From contig NZ_BSNI01000002.1 of NCBI RefSeq assembly GCF_030159895.1, positions 2,010,306-2,074,305 on the forward strand: a stretch of 64,000 nt of DNA, read 5' to 3'. The notes under the pieces are model-generated. The model ran no database searches, had not been told where the DNA came from, and saw nothing but the letters and a program-made list of their open reading frames with translations. This DNA is from Maritalea porphyrae. Its GTDB lineage: Bacteria; Pseudomonadota; Alphaproteobacteria; Rhizobiales; Devosiaceae. Positions 43,896 through 54,498 of the stretch are shown in pieces (within the stretch, counting starts at the first letter, position 1; each line of letters starts with the position of its first letter). A program made the position numbers and the translations under genes.

Positions 43896-45272
43896 CTAGA
43901 AAAAGTCGATGCTAACGCGGAACATCTGTTCAACTTGACGCACGGCATCCGCTAAAGCAAACACAATCACCAAATCACCTGCTTCCACGCGTGTTTGACC
44001 TGTCGGCACAATCATCTTGCGGCCGCGGATAATTGCACCAATTCGAACACCGGTGCCGAAGTCAAAGTCCTTCAACGGCTTTCCAACCAGTGGCGACGTT
44101 TCGAGCGCCTCAGCTTCCAAAAGCTCCGCGGCACCATTGTAGAGTGTATAAACACCCCTAATTCGACCACGGCGGACATGTCGAAGGATCTTTGAAACCG
44201 TCACAGTTCTTGGGTTCAAAAAGGCATCCACGCCTAAACGTCGCGCAAATCGCGGATATTGTGGTTGATTTACCAACGCAATCGTCGTCGCGTTGCCTAA
44301 TTCGCTGGCCAAAACAGATGACAAAATGTTGGTTTCGTCATCATTTGTCAGCCCAAGATACATTTGCGCGTTTTGAATGCTAACCTCATGCATGATGTCC
44401 TCATGCAAGCCATCCCCGTAAACAACAATCGCATCTTTCAGTGTTTCGGCAGCCCGTTGCGCTGTTTCTCGGTTATTTTCGATCAGTCGGACAGAAATGC
44501 CCTCACCCAATTCTTCAAGCTTGCGCGCAACGTACTGGCCAACATTGCCCGCACCGCCAATCACAACCTTGCTGGGGAACGGTGCATCCTTGCCGAACAT
44601 CGCCAAGACACGATTAACTTGCGAGCGCCCAACAGCGACAATGGCTTCGTCACCTGACATCAAGAAGTCATCAGATTTAAGGGCCAGCATATTGCCATCA
44701 CGCCGCACACCCATCACCGTTGCTTCCAGATTTGGAAAAAGGTCGGTGAGTTGCATCAATGGTGTATCGATAATGGCGCAATCTTCGGTTACAGCAACGG
44801 TAATAACCAAGACCTGATCATCATCAAACGACACCAAATCAAGCGCGCCGGGATAGGCCATGCGCTGCAATATCAAGTCACCTACCTCGACTTCAGGCGA
44901 AATGATCACATCGATCGGCAAGTGGTCTCGCGCAAACAAATCGCTCCACTCTGATTTGAGATAGCTTTGTGCCCTAATACGCGCAATCCGCGTGGGGATG
45001 TTGAAAATTGAGTGCGCAACCTGACAGGCGATCATATTGACCTCGTCAACCTGCGTCACCGCAATCAGCATATCCGCTTCGCGTGCCCCAGCCTGCGCCA
45101 AAACATCAGGGTGCGAACCGTGACCATGGACGCCACGCGCATCTAATGTGTCGCGCACCCGTTGCACCAACTCGGGGTTGCTATCAATCACCGTCACTTC
45201 ATTGGATTCCATCGCCAAGCGTTCGGCAATGCCATAGCCAACTTGTCCAGCACCACTAATAATTACGCGCAT
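43896..45272 (-). CDS. trkA: Trk potassium uptake regulatory subunit TrkA
   Basis: 458 residues: two RCK/TrkA-N Rossmann domains (MRVIISGAGQVGYGIAERL at the start and VVIGGAGNVGQYVARKL near 235) each followed by a TrkA-C domain. Binds nucleotides and gates TrkH. It lies 24 bases after ntrX and directly before trkH. Confidence 0.95.
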   Translation of the reverse strand: MRVIISGAGQVGYGIAERLAMESNEVTVIDSNPELVQRVRDTLDARGVHGHGSHPDVLAQAGAREADMLIAVTQVDEVNMIACQVAHSIFNIPTRIARIRAQSYLKSEWSDLFARDHLPIDVIISPEVEVGDLILQRMAYPGALDLVSFDDDQVLVITVAVTEDCAIIDTPLMQLTDLFPNLEATVMGVRRDGNMLALKSDDFLMSGDEAIVAVGRSQVNRVLAMFGKDAPFPSKVVIGGAGNVGQYVARKLEELGEGISVRLIENNRETAQRAAETLKDAIVVYGDGLHEDIMHEVSIQNAQMYLGLTNDDETNILSSVLASELGNATTIALVNQPQYPRFARRLGVDAFLNPRTVTVSKILRHVRRGRIRGVYTLYNGAAELLEAEALETSPLVGKPLKDFDFGTGVRIGAIIRGRKMIVPTGQTRVEAGDLVIVFALADAVRQVEQMFRVSIDFF

Positions 45273-45296
45273 AAATGCCCCCTAATTTTGGCTGCT

Positions 45297-46676
45297 CTAC
45301 AAGCCCAGCGACTTCAGTTTTCGGTGTAAGGCGCTACGTTCCATACCAACAAACTCCGCCGTCCGCGAGATGTTGCCCCCAAATCTTTCAATTTGAGCCA
45401 CAAGATATTGCCTTTCAAAAACTTCGCGCGCTTCTCGTAATGGCAAAGTCATCAAATGTGGGCTATCGCTGCTCTCATCCACGGAGGGCAACACTTCGCC
45501 AATATCAGCTGGCAGCATTTCCGCAGTTACGCACCCGTCCTCAGGAAAATTCTCATTGAGCATGATGATCAAGCGCTCAAGCGAATTTCGCAACTGGCGA
45601 GCATTGCCTGGCCAATCCTGGGCTTGAAGTACCGCCATCGCATCATCTGCAACGCTGAACTTTTTGAGGTTGTGTACCTGCATCAACGTTTTTGTAAGTT
45701 GATTTACCAGCAGAGGAATGTCTTCGCGTCGCTCCTTAAGCGCTGGCAGCGCCAATGGAATAACTGCCAGTCGGTGGAACAGGTCCGCCCTAAAGGCACC
45801 CTCCTCAACCAAGCGAGCAACGTTCGTTGAACAAGACGCAACAATACGCACGTCAACCCCAACACGTGTTTCACCGTCTATGCGTGAAAACTTGTTTTCA
45901 ACAATGGCACGCAACAACTGTGCTTGCATCGCCGGAGACAGCACCTCAACTTCCGCCAAATAGAGCGTTCCACCATGAGCGCGCTCAAATGCGCCGGCAA
46001 CGATGTTCTTGGAGCCATTTTCGGCGACTTCGCGGCCAAATAGTGCCTCCGCTAATTCTTCTTCCCCGTGCATGGCCAAGTTGATTTCGACAAAGGGCCC
46101 TTTTGCGCGGTGGGACAGGTCATGTAAATGACGAGCACACAAACCTTTGCCTGTACCAGAAGGACCAGTAAGGAAAACACGAGAATTGGTCATAGCGCAC
46201 TTTGCCAAAGCGGCCTTGATATTCATAAAGGCAGGTGACACCCCAACGAATTTATCGCTTTCCGCTCCGGATCGGACTTTTAGATCCTGAACCTCATCCT
46301 TAAGTCGACGGTTCTCGAACGCGCGTTGTGCAACCAAAAGTAACCTGTCGATTTTAAAGGGTTTTTCAATATAGTCGAATGCCCCACGCCGGATGGCAGA
46401 AACAGCTGTTTCCACGTTGCCGTGTCCTGATATCATCACCACAGCAATATCATTGTGGCGATCTTGAATGGCATCAAGCAATTGCAGCCCATCAAGCCGA
46501 GACCCTTGCATCCAAATATCAAGAAACACGAGCCCGGGACGCCGCGCTTCAATCGCCTCCAATGCTGAATCTGCATCGTGGGCCAAGCGAGTTTCATATC
46601 CTTCGTCTTCCAGTATCCCCGAGATCAACTCACGAATGTCTTCTTCATCGTCAACGATCAATACGTCTTGTGCCAT
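45297..46676 (-). CDS. ntrX: Nitrogen-response regulator NtrX with an altered AAA+ domain
   Basis: 459 residues. Receiver domain with phospho-acceptor D53 (FLDIWM), a sigma54-type AAA+ domain and a Fis-type DNA-binding C-terminus (NISRTAEFVGMERSALHRKL, core GMERSALHRKL). The P-loop GPSGTGKG (171-178) remains, but the GAFTGA loop that touches sigma54 is absent and the Walker B aspartate is replaced by Ala (GGTLYLAE, A241). Loss of GAFTGA is usual for NtrX; the Ala is not what I expect. It likely acts as a direct DNA-binding regulator rather than a sigma54 activator. Pairs with NtrY directly upstream. Confidence 0.93.
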   Translation of the reverse strand: MAQDVLIVDDEEDIRELISGILEDEGYETRLAHDADSALEAIEARRPGLVFLDIWMQGSRLDGLQLLDAIQDRHNDIAVVMISGHGNVETAVSAIRRGAFDYIEKPFKIDRLLLVAQRAFENRRLKDEVQDLKVRSGAESDKFVGVSPAFMNIKAALAKCAMTNSRVFLTGPSGTGKGLCARHLHDLSHRAKGPFVEINLAMHGEEELAEALFGREVAENGSKNIVAGAFERAHGGTLYLAEVEVLSPAMQAQLLRAIVENKFSRIDGETRVGVDVRIVASCSTNVARLVEEGAFRADLFHRLAVIPLALPALKERREDIPLLVNQLTKTLMQVHNLKKFSVADDAMAVLQAQDWPGNARQLRNSLERLIIMLNENFPEDGCVTAEMLPADIGEVLPSVDESSDSPHLMTLPLREAREVFERQYLVAQIERFGGNISRTAEFVGMERSALHRKLKSLGL

Positions 46677-49001
46677 CTACTCATCCACTGCCTGAGTTAT
46701 CTCAGTGCTTTCTTGGTTTTTGTCTTGTTTATTCTTTTTAGTCTTTGGTGCGGGGCTAGCGAGCAAGGTGAACCTGAAGCAGGCACCAACATTGCCACTT
46801 TCATCCGGTTCCCCATCCAACAACTCAACTTGCCCGCCGTGCTGTTCAATAATTTTCGAAACAATCGCCAGACCGAGCCCCGTGCCCTTGCCACGCGTCG
46901 TCATGTAAGGCTCCAGAAGACGCGAACGGTTTTCGCTCGGCCATCCGGGTCCATTGTCTTGCACCGAGACCTCAATATGCCCATTCAGCAATTGAGAACG
47001 GACAACAATCATAGGCTTTCTATCATTGAAATTAGAAGTTCCTTCAAGGGCTTCCGATGCATTTTTAATTAGGTTTGTTAAAACTTGAGAAATCAACCGC
47101 TCGTCAAACTCGCACACCAAGTCTTCGTCTGGCAGTTCAGTTTTAATTTTGATTTCAGGATGCCGAACACTTTCTGAAAAAACCGCCTGCTTGATGGTTT
47201 CCTTCAGGTTCGCTGATGCTAGGTTTGCAGAAGGCATTCGCGCAAAAGTTGAAAACTCATCCACCATGCGACCAATGTCACCAACCTGGCGCATAATGGT
47301 GTCAGTGCATTTGTCAAAGACATCAAAGTCGCCATCCAGCTTTTTGCGATAGCGCCGTCGCAAACGCTCGGCTGACAATTGGATCGGTGTGAGTGGGTTT
47401 TTGATTTCGTGCGCAATGCGCTGCGCGACATCGGCCCAAACGCTGGTTCTTTGCGCTGCTATCAGGTCGGAAATGTCATCAAGCGTAATCACATAACCTT
47501 TTGAGTTCTCATTGGTACCTTCCCGCGTAATCCGCGCCTGATATGTGCGCTCTTCACCCAGTTTGGATTTGATCTCCACCTGTTCTTGGTTTTGTTCACG
47601 CTGAGATTGCATTGCCGTAGAAACGAACTCTGAGAGCGCTGGCACAACATCTACAATCTGCTTGCCTACCAGCTTTTCTGGTTTGCTTTCAAACATTTCT
47701 GCCGCACTTGCGTTGACGATTGTCACGACCCCGTCTGGGTCAAGCCCCACAATCCCCGCACTAACGCCTTCAAGCACCGCCTCAGTGAATTGACGCCGCT
47801 GATCGATGGTCTCATTCGCTGACAGCAAAGCCCCGTGCTGTGCGCGCAGTTGCGATGTCATGCGGTTAAATCGGCTCGACAGATCAAACATATCGCCCGA
47901 CACACCTTTTACCGGCACCCGAATATCCAGTTCACCCTCGGATACCTTGGTTGACGCAACCATCAAGTTCCGAATCGGCGCCACAAGCCGGTTCGCTAGA
48001 GCGATTCCAAGCCACACCGCCGCCAACAATACAACGAAAGCGAGGCCAACATACATGAAGGCAAATGTGATCTGAAAAACCAAACGATTGGATTCATATT
48101 CACGATACTCGGCAACGTTCTGCTCCGCCAAGCGAGTGTATTCAAGGACTTGTGGATCTACCCCGCGAGCAACGAATAGGTAATAATTGTCATAGCCTGT
48201 GAGTTTGATTACAGCGCCAACCAGATTATCCCGCCCCGGTCGAATTAGGTCGGGTTGTTTTTCAACGACGTCCTCAATTAGATTTGAAGGCAAGGTTGGC
48301 GGTGTCGACGAAGATGGCAAACGCGCACGCAGAACAACAACCTGTTGATCATTTAATATGTAAGCAAATGGCAACGAGCGGCTTTGTGCTAGTGACGTAA
48401 AAATATCTGTGAAACTAGCTTGATCATTTACAAAAACATCGTTGATTTTTTCAAGCTCACTGGCGAGCGACAAAATCTCGTTTCTCAGTACGGCGGCCTG
48501 GTCGCTCAGATACGAGTTTGCTACCGACCGCGAGCTTTCCACCATCGCGCGGGAACGCTCAGAAAACCAGTGATCCAAGCCCTGGTTTAGGGCGATCGTT
48601 GCAACAACCGCCACAATAAATGCCGGTACCGCGGCAGCGACCGCAAACATGGAAACCAACCGCACATGGAGCCCAGAACCTGCCTGCTTGTTCAAACGTG
48701 ATTGCAACAAAAGGTATGCTTCAGTGAGCAAGAGCGCGATCACCATCAGGATCAAGACGCCGTTTACTAGCCAGATAAAGGGCCAAAGCGATGGATCGGG
48801 CTCAACAGGCGTTGCGCCGGTCAGAATTAGAAATGACGCTGACGCAGAGGCAATCGCCGCCAGCACCAGCACAATGCCGAGGATGCGCAAAAACCGATTT
48901 CGCCGCAAAAACAATTGCCGGACGCGTGGTACTTCTGTGTCGCTCAACCTAAAATGATCCTTAAGGTGCTGGAATGCCCAACTGTGCCACAAAAGTAACA
49001 C
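46677..49001 (-). CDS. ntrY: Nitrogen-sensor histidine kinase NtrY
   Basis: 774 residues from a GTG at 49001; the first 18 residues look unlike coding sequence of this family and a TTG at residue 19 (SDTEVPRVRQ) is a possible true start. Three N-terminal membrane spans, a large periplasmic loop, a fourth span, then HAMP (about 330-385), PAS (about 400-500), the H-box [15 protein letters not shown] and a HATPase domain (NLIKNASEAL, DNGPGW, GTGLGLAIV). It phosphorylates NtrX and adjoins it by one base. Acts in nitrogen and redox/envelope adaptation in alphaproteobacteria. Confidence 0.92.
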   Translation of the reverse strand: MLLLWHSWAFQHLKDHFRLSDTEVPRVRQLFLRRNRFLRILGIVLVLAAIASASASFLILTGATPVEPDPSLWPFIWLVNGVLILMVIALLLTEAYLLLQSRLNKQAGSGLHVRLVSMFAVAAAVPAFIVAVVATIALNQGLDHWFSERSRAMVESSRSVANSYLSDQAAVLRNEILSLASELEKINDVFVNDQASFTDIFTSLAQSRSLPFAYILNDQQVVVLRARLPSSSTPPTLPSNLIEDVVEKQPDLIRPGRDNLVGAVIKLTGYDNYYLFVARGVDPQVLEYTRLAEQNVAEYREYESNRLVFQITFAFMYVGLAFVVLLAAVWLGIALANRLVAPIRNLMVASTKVSEGELDIRVPVKGVSGDMFDLSSRFNRMTSQLRAQHGALLSANETIDQRRQFTEAVLEGVSAGIVGLDPDGVVTIVNASAAEMFESKPEKLVGKQIVDVVPALSEFVSTAMQSQREQNQEQVEIKSKLGEERTYQARITREGTNENSKGYVITLDDISDLIAAQRTSVWADVAQRIAHEIKNPLTPIQLSAERLRRRYRKKLDGDFDVFDKCTDTIMRQVGDIGRMVDEFSTFARMPSANLASANLKETIKQAVFSESVRHPEIKIKTELPDEDLVCEFDERLISQVLTNLIKNASEALEGTSNFNDRKPMIVVRSQLLNGHIEVSVQDNGPGWPSENRSRLLEPYMTTRGKGTGLGLAIVSKIIEQHGGQVELLDGEPDESGNVGACFRFTLLASPAPKTKKNKQDKNQESTEITQAVDE

Positions 49002-49071
49002 CTAGTCCGTTAGACTTACCCGTTTCCCCTCAGTGATCAAGACAATTGTTGCAAAAATGTGACATCACCAC

Positions 49072-50520
49072 CTATCGGCTGGCATTTTTTGCGACACGAA
49101 TTTGATGGTGGTTCAGTTTTTTGCGCAGAGTATTACGGTTTAACCCCAATAGTTCGGCCGCTTTCACTTGATTGCCGTTGCAAGCCGTAAGCGAAATCTC
49201 CAGCAATGGCACTTCGATCTCATCCAGTATCCGATGGTACAAATCGTCGGCAGGCAATCCCGGCTCCGCCTGAGAAAATAGTCGCATCAAATGGCGTTCA
49301 ACACTTTCTTGCAGCGTTTGCCCTTCGGTACCGGCAGGGGAAGATGCGGCTTGCTGAGCTGCGCTTTGACCCAGCTCCGATTTCACCATATCTGCAGAAA
49401 TGACTTCCTCAGGATAAAGTGCAACAAATCGGTGAATTAAGTTTTCCAACTCACGCACATTGCCTGGCCAGTTGTGCTCTGAGAGAACAGCAAGACCTTC
49501 GCTGGATATAGATTTGCGCAGTTTTGTTTCTTCAGAATACTTTTCGATGAAGTGCCGAACCAAATCAGCAATATCTTCGGGTCTTTCCCGCAATGCGGGC
49601 ATCCGCAACTGCACAACATTCAATCGATAATACAAATCCTCACGGAACAAGCCTTGTCGAATAAGCTGATTAAGATCGCGGTGCGTTGCAGCGATAATCC
49701 GCACATCCGTTTGAATGGTTTCGCGTCCACCAACCCGAGTAAACTCACCTTCTTGCAACACACGCAACAGTCGGGTCTGCGCCGCCATTGGCATGTCGCC
49801 AATCTCGTCCAAAAATAGCGTACCGCGCGCGGACAGTTCAAAATGACCAGGCGCGCGGGCATTGGCCCCAGTAAATGCGCCTTTTTCGTGCCCGAACAAT
49901 TCAGATTCAATCAGATCCTGCGGAATCGCTGCCATATTGATGGCATTGAACGGACCGTTTTTGCGTTTACCAAATTCGTGCAGTGCACGGGCAACCACTT
50001 CCTTGCCCGTACCACTTTCTCCAGAGATCATGACAGTCAGGTCGGTCTGAATGAGACGCGCCATGGTCCGATAAACCTCCTGCATAGGCGCAGAGCGGCC
50101 CACAAGCGGCATATCTTCCACTTTATCGTCAGTTGAGCGACTTGCCTTGTTTTCGCGCTCCTGCAGCGCTTTTTCTGCCGTATTGGTGACCTCAACAAGG
50201 TCAAACGGCTTGGGCAAATACTCATATGCCCCAGCTTCACTTGCTTTTACGGCAGTCATGAAGGTGTTTTGTGCGCTCATCACGATGATTGGCAAATCGG
50301 GTCTTTGGTTTTGAATTTTTGGCAAAACGTCAAACGCACTACCATCTGGCATCATCACATCGGTGATCAACAAATCGCCTTCACCACGCGAGACATGGTT
50401 CCAAAGTGTCGCGATGTTACTCATGGGCAATACTTCATATCCGGCCCGGGTAAGCGCTTGGCTCAAGACCAAGCGGATTGAGGCATCATCATCAGCAACC
50501 AAAATCGTTCGCTTACTCAT
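49072..50520 (-). CDS. ntrC: Nitrogen regulator NtrC (sigma54 activator)
   Basis: 482 residues. Receiver with D54 ([11 protein letters not shown]), AAA+ domain with P-loop GESGTGKE, intact GAFTGA ([10 protein letters not shown]), Walker [11 protein letters not shown] and sensor residues, and the C-terminal Fis-like helix-turn-helix [20 protein letters not shown]. It activates sigma54 promoters when phosphorylated by NtrB under nitrogen limitation. Its start overlaps the ntrB end by 8 bases. All catalytic features lacking in the neighbouring NtrX are present here. Confidence 0.96.
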   Translation of the reverse strand: MSKRTILVADDDASIRLVLSQALTRAGYEVLPMSNIATLWNHVSRGEGDLLITDVMMPDGSAFDVLPKIQNQRPDLPIIVMSAQNTFMTAVKASEAGAYEYLPKPFDLVEVTNTAEKALQERENKASRSTDDKVEDMPLVGRSAPMQEVYRTMARLIQTDLTVMISGESGTGKEVVARALHEFGKRKNGPFNAINMAAIPQDLIESELFGHEKGAFTGANARAPGHFELSARGTLFLDEIGDMPMAAQTRLLRVLQEGEFTRVGGRETIQTDVRIIAATHRDLNQLIRQGLFREDLYYRLNVVQLRMPALRERPEDIADLVRHFIEKYSEETKLRKSISSEGLAVLSEHNWPGNVRELENLIHRFVALYPEEVISADMVKSELGQSAAQQAASSPAGTEGQTLQESVERHLMRLFSQAEPGLPADDLYHRILDEIEVPLLEISLTACNGNQVKAAELLGLNRNTLRKKLNHHQIRVAKNASR

Positions 50521-51631
50521 TCAAAGCATCCTCTTTGTGGTTCGACTTTGTAGCTTTCGCCATTGGCAATAAGGTTTTAAAGATCGTGCGGTCCCCGACA
50601 TAGTCCACATCAACGATGCCACCCTGCCCGCGAATAAGCTTGGCCACCATCGCCAATCCCAAACCGCCGCCAGTCTTTTTGGACGTAACGAACGGTTCAA
50701 AAATGTGGGGAAGCATTTCCGGATCAATTCCCGGGCCGTTATCTTCAACGGTTATTTCTAGTGGCAAAGACAAACGCTCGCGCGTTCCCGAAACCCCTAC
50801 CCGAATTCCAGGTCGGTAAGCCGTGGAGATCTTAATTTTCGAACCCGCTTCGCCTTTCACAGCTTCTGCCGCGTTTTTAACAAGGTTGAGATAGACCTGC
50901 ACCAATTGGTCCCAATTTCCCAAAACCGGTGGAAGGCTGGGGTCAAATTGTTTTTCAATGGTTAGGCCCTTGGCAAACCCGTTTTCAGCCAACAACAACA
51001 CATGGTTTAAAACTGCGTGAATATTGATAGATGAAAGTTCAGGGTGACGTTCGTCACCGAAAACTTCCATGCGATCGACAAGTTTTACAATTCGCTCAAC
51101 TTCTTGCTGCACCAAACGCGCCAGGGGTCTGTCATCATCGCTGGCACTTTGCTCAAGCAGTTGGGCCGCCCCCTTAATGCCAGATAGCGGATTTTTGATT
51201 TCATGCGCCAACATGGCTGCTAGTCCACTTACCTGTCGCGCAGCGCCTTGCGAGGTTAGCTGCTTGTCGATCTTATCCGCCATAGTGCGCTCGAATAGCG
51301 TAACCACAACCAAATTTGGGTCAGAGCCCATTGGTGCCACATGCACGTCAACAAGGCGCTCATGCGGCAAATTTACGTTGCCGATGGCGATTTTATGCTC
51401 GCTTGAAGCCGCTTGGCGTTCGTGCACATGCGCCAAAAGGCCCAACAATGGCGATGAAGGCGCCACATGGTCGTCGACTTTTTGGCGCTTCAACAAATTC
51501 TCAGACGTTTGGAAAAAGCTCTGGGCAGCATAATTGGCCATAACGATTTGGTTTGCAGAATCGCAAATCAAAACCGGCTGGGTCATGGATTGGAATGCCG
51601 AAAATGCCAATTCATATGATGTTGGGCTCAT
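50513..51631 (-). CDS. ntrB: Nitrogen-sensor histidine kinase NtrB
   Basis: 372 residues without membrane spans: N-terminal PAS domain (about 10-120), H-box [20 protein letters not shown] (core [10 protein letters not shown]) and HATPase_c with [16 protein letters not shown] and GGGLGLAMV. It phosphorylates or dephosphorylates NtrC under control of PII. Overlaps dusB by 4 bases at its start and ntrC at its end. Confidence 0.95.
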   Translation of the reverse strand: MSPTSYELAFSAFQSMTQPVLICDSANQIVMANYAAQSFFQTSENLLKRQKVDDHVAPSSPLLGLLAHVHERQAASSEHKIAIGNVNLPHERLVDVHVAPMGSDPNLVVVTLFERTMADKIDKQLTSQGAARQVSGLAAMLAHEIKNPLSGIKGAAQLLEQSASDDDRPLARLVQQEVERIVKLVDRMEVFGDERHPELSSINIHAVLNHVLLLAENGFAKGLTIEKQFDPSLPPVLGNWDQLVQVYLNLVKNAAEAVKGEAGSKIKISTAYRPGIRVGVSGTRERLSLPLEITVEDNGPGIDPEMLPHIFEPFVTSKKTGGGLGLAMVAKLIRGQGGIVDVDYVGDRTIFKTLLPMAKATKSNHKEDALNE

Positions 51632-52635
51632 GCCGCATTCTCCATCAATCCTTCGAACAATTCATCAATCAAGGCGGGCACGCGCGCCGCGTCACCTTCA
51701 GTCAGAATACGCTTGCGAGTTTCAGCGCTAATCTGAGTTTCTTCACTGAGAATATCCATATACCAACCCAAATGCTTCCTTGCGCAACGAACGCCCAATG
51801 CTTCACCATACTCTGCCATCATCATGGCATAGTGCTCTTTCATCAGGTCTAAACGGGTCGCCATCGTGGGTGTCTCAGGAACCGGTTTGTTGTGCAGCGC
51901 GGCACCAACCTGCCCAAGGAGCCACGGTTGCCCTTGCGCGCCACGCCCGATCATCACGGCCGCTGCGCCGGACTGCCTAAGCGCTTCTTTGGCGCTTTTT
52001 ATGTCCACAATATCGCCGTTCACCACAACCGGAACGTCAACAGCCTCAACAACATCACGTACAGGTCGCCATTTGGCCGATCCTTTATAGAATTGCTGGC
52101 GGGTGCGACCGTGAATGGTGATCATCTGTACACCTGCAGCAGCTGCTGCCCGAGCGATATCAGGCGAGTTGATGCTTTCGTCGTTCCAGCCAAGGCGCAT
52201 CTTGAGTGTTACGGGCAGGTTTGTTGCAGCCAAAACCGCTTCAATCAAATCCTGTGCCTTATCGGGCACGCGCATTAATGCAGACCCAGCGTAGCCGTTG
52301 GTCACGCGTTTTGATGGGCACCCCATATTAATATCAATAATGTCTGCACCGCTGTCTTCGGCAATTCGCGCGCCCTCAGCCATCCAATGGCCCTCGCAAC
52401 CAGCCAACTGAATAACATTTGGCAATTTCTCGGGTTTTCCCAAACGTCGCGCCATATCGGCATGGCCATTGGTCAGCGCTGCACTTGCAATCATTTCAGA
52501 CACAACCATACCCGCTCCATAGCGCGCAGCTATAGTGCGAAAAGATTTATCCGTTATCCCAGACAAAGGCGCCAAGAAGGCATTTGACGGGAAAATATGA
52601 TTGCCAATTTGAATTGGCTTGAGCTGTTCTTGCAT
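51628..52635 (-). CDS. dusB: tRNA-dihydrouridine synthase (DusB/NifR3)
   Basis: 335 residues. FMN-dependent TIM barrel reducing uridines in tRNA: LAPLSGITDKSFR at the start, INMGCPSKRV with catalytic-type Cys nearby, VTLKMRLGW, IHGRTRQQFYKG and VNGDI. Historically called nifR3 because it heads the ntrBC operon, as here. A good promoter lies 31 bases upstream of its ATG. Confidence 0.95.
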   Translation of the reverse strand: MQEQLKPIQIGNHIFPSNAFLAPLSGITDKSFRTIAARYGAGMVVSEMIASAALTNGHADMARRLGKPEKLPNVIQLAGCEGHWMAEGARIAEDSGADIIDINMGCPSKRVTNGYAGSALMRVPDKAQDLIEAVLAATNLPVTLKMRLGWNDESINSPDIARAAAAAGVQMITIHGRTRQQFYKGSAKWRPVRDVVEAVDVPVVVNGDIVDIKSAKEALRQSGAAAVMIGRGAQGQPWLLGQVGAALHNKPVPETPTMATRLDLMKEHYAMMMAEYGEALGVRCARKHLGWYMDILSEETQISAETRKRILTEGDAARVPALIDELFEGLMENAA

Positions 52636-52665
52636 ATTTTTTGCGCAACATTAAAACGTGACTGA

Positions 52666-52694
52666 ATAATAGACAGAGATTAAGTTTTAAGCAA
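52666..52694 (-). promoter_or_regulatory. Predicted sigma70 promoter of the dusB-ntr operon
   Basis: Minus strand TTGCTT (52694-52689), exactly 17 bases, TATTAT (52671-52666). Both boxes are close to consensus and the predicted start is about 25 bases before the dusB ATG. The divergent ispDF gene uses the other side of the same 160-base intergenic region. Confidence 0.55.
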
Positions 52695-52795
52695 ATGACC
52701 AATTGCTAGTTTGGGTTAACTCTGGCTTGCTGCTTGCGATAGCAAATTGTTGCGGTTAAACGGAAGACTGTTACAGTTTTTATTTTGGAAGCGTC

Positions 52796-53992
52796 ATGCC
52801 TAAAAGCAAACCACAAACTGCGGTCATTATTGTGGCCGCTGGTTCCGGCTCAAGGTTGAACAATGGGACGACTGACCTTCCCAAGCAATATCAATTGCTT
52901 GACGAGAAATCTGTACTTGAACACACCATCAGCGCATTCGCCTCACACGCGCACATCGACATCATATTGCCCGTAATTAGTCGCGAGCATTCGTCAATTT
53001 ATCAGTCTCTAGCGCTGTCACATCCCAAGCTATCTGCCCCCATTATCGGCGGTGCTTCTCGGCAAGCCTCTGTATTTGAAGGACTTAATGCGATTGACGC
53101 AGAGGTAATCAAAACTGTTCTTATACATGATGCTGCACGACCATTTGTCAGCGCACAAATCATTAGTGATGTAATCAAGTCTTCTAAAAATGGCGGTGCA
53201 ATTCCGGCACTGCCGATCACCGACACCCTGAAATTCGCGCCAAACAAAACACAAATTTCAAAGACATTGGATCGCAGCCAGCATTTCGCAGCGCAGACGC
53301 CACAAGCATTTGACTTTGATCCAATCTTATCCGCGCATAAAAAAGCTGCGTTACAATCAGATGTGGAATTCACCGATGACGCGTCGATTGCTGAGTGGGC
53401 GGGCCTCAATGTCGCCATCGTCAGAGGCGACCCAAATAATAAGAAAATCACATTTGCTGAGGACCTAGCGGAGGCCCGTACCAAAATGAATGATAATAAC
53501 AAACTCGAAACTCGGGTCGGCACCGGATATGATGTTCACGCGTTTGAACCCGGCAACGAAGTCATTTTGGGCGGTATTCATATCCCTTTCGATAAGAAAC
53601 TAAAGGGGCATTCTGATGCAGACGTGGCGCTGCACACAATTACTGATGCCATCTATGGTGCCCTCGCCGCTGGCGACATTGGCCAACACTTCCCTCCGTC
53701 CGATGATAAATGGAAAAACAAGGATTCTGCTGTGTTTCTTGAGCACGCCGTATCATTGATCAACGCGCAATTAGGGCGACTTGTGAATGTCGATCTAACG
53801 ATCATTTGCGAACAACCAAAAATTGGTCCACACTGCGTCGCAATGCGGCAAAATATTGCGAATATTTGTAAAATTGCGAACTCGCGGGTCTCGGTAAAGG
53901 CCACAACTTCTGAAAAGCTGGGGTTCACCGGTCGTGGAGAAGGTATTGCCGCTCAAGCTGTTGTATCAATTGAAGTGCCGTCAAAGGACTGA
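52796..53992 (+). CDS. ispDF: Bifunctional IspD/IspF isoprenoid enzyme
   Basis: 398 residues. Residues 1-225 are 2-C-methyl-D-erythritol 4-phosphate cytidylyltransferase ([27 protein letters not shown]) and residues 235-398 are MECDP synthase ([42 protein letters not shown]). The fusion is common in alphaproteobacteria and catalyses two non-consecutive steps of the MEP pathway. pncC starts 2 bases after its stop. Confidence 0.97.
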   Translation: MPKSKPQTAVIIVAAGSGSRLNNGTTDLPKQYQLLDEKSVLEHTISAFASHAHIDIILPVISREHSSIYQSLALSHPKLSAPIIGGASRQASVFEGLNAIDAEVIKTVLIHDAARPFVSAQIISDVIKSSKNGGAIPALPITDTLKFAPNKTQISKTLDRSQHFAAQTPQAFDFDPILSAHKKAALQSDVEFTDDASIAEWAGLNVAIVRGDPNNKKITFAEDLAEARTKMNDNNKLETRVGTGYDVHAFEPGNEVILGGIHIPFDKKLKGHSDADVALHTITDAIYGALAAGDIGQHFPPSDDKWKNKDSAVFLEHAVSLINAQLGRLVNVDLTIICEQPKIGPHCVAMRQNIANICKIANSRVSVKATTSEKLGFTGRGEGIAAQAVVSIEVPSKD

Positions 53993-53994
53993 AG

Positions 53995-54498
53995 ATGCTC
54001 GAGGATGATGTTTTACACCTAGCTCAGATTGCAATCGAACAACTCACATCAAAAGGCGTCACCCTAACCACCGCGGAGAGTTGCACCGGCGGTCTAATCG
54101 CCGGAGCACTTACCGCCATACCCGGATCATCCGATGTGGTACATGGTGGGTTTGTGACCTACTCGAACCGCGCAAAATCCGAAATGTTGGGCATCAACCC
54201 AGAACTAATTGAAGAACATGGTGCTGTTTCCAAGCAAGTTGCATGCGCCATGGCTGAAGGCGCACAGCGAGAAACCGGCACATCCCTAGCCGTCGCAGTA
54301 ACAGGTGTTGCCGGCCCAACCGGCGGCAGCCGAGAAAAGCCTGTTGGAACAGTGCATTTTGCGTGTGCTGACGGAACCAAAACAAGTCATATTGTGCGCA
54401 AGTTCGGCGACATCGGACGCGAGGAAGTTCGCGAAGAAACGGTTCGCGTCGCTCTTACCCTTGTGCTTGCCTGTGTTGATCAGCGTGACTTGCCATAA
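53995..54498 (+). CDS. pncC: Nicotinamide-nucleotide amidohydrolase (CinA C-terminal family)
   Basis: 167 residues, the stand-alone CinA-C domain: TAESCTGGLIAGALT with catalytic Ser, GGFVTYSNRAKSEMLG and AVTGVAGPTGG. It deamidates NMN to NaMN, recycling a by-product of NAD-dependent ligase. Follows ispDF directly, as in many Rhizobiales. Its last 19 bases overlap the convergent COQ10-like gene. Confidence 0.93.
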   Translation: MLEDDVLHLAQIAIEQLTSKGVTLTTAESCTGGLIAGALTAIPGSSDVVHGGFVTYSNRAKSEMLGINPELIEEHGAVSKQVACAMAEGAQRETGTSLAVAVTGVAGPTGGSREKPVGTVHFACADGTKTSHIVRKFGDIGREEVREETVRVALTLVLACVDQRDLP

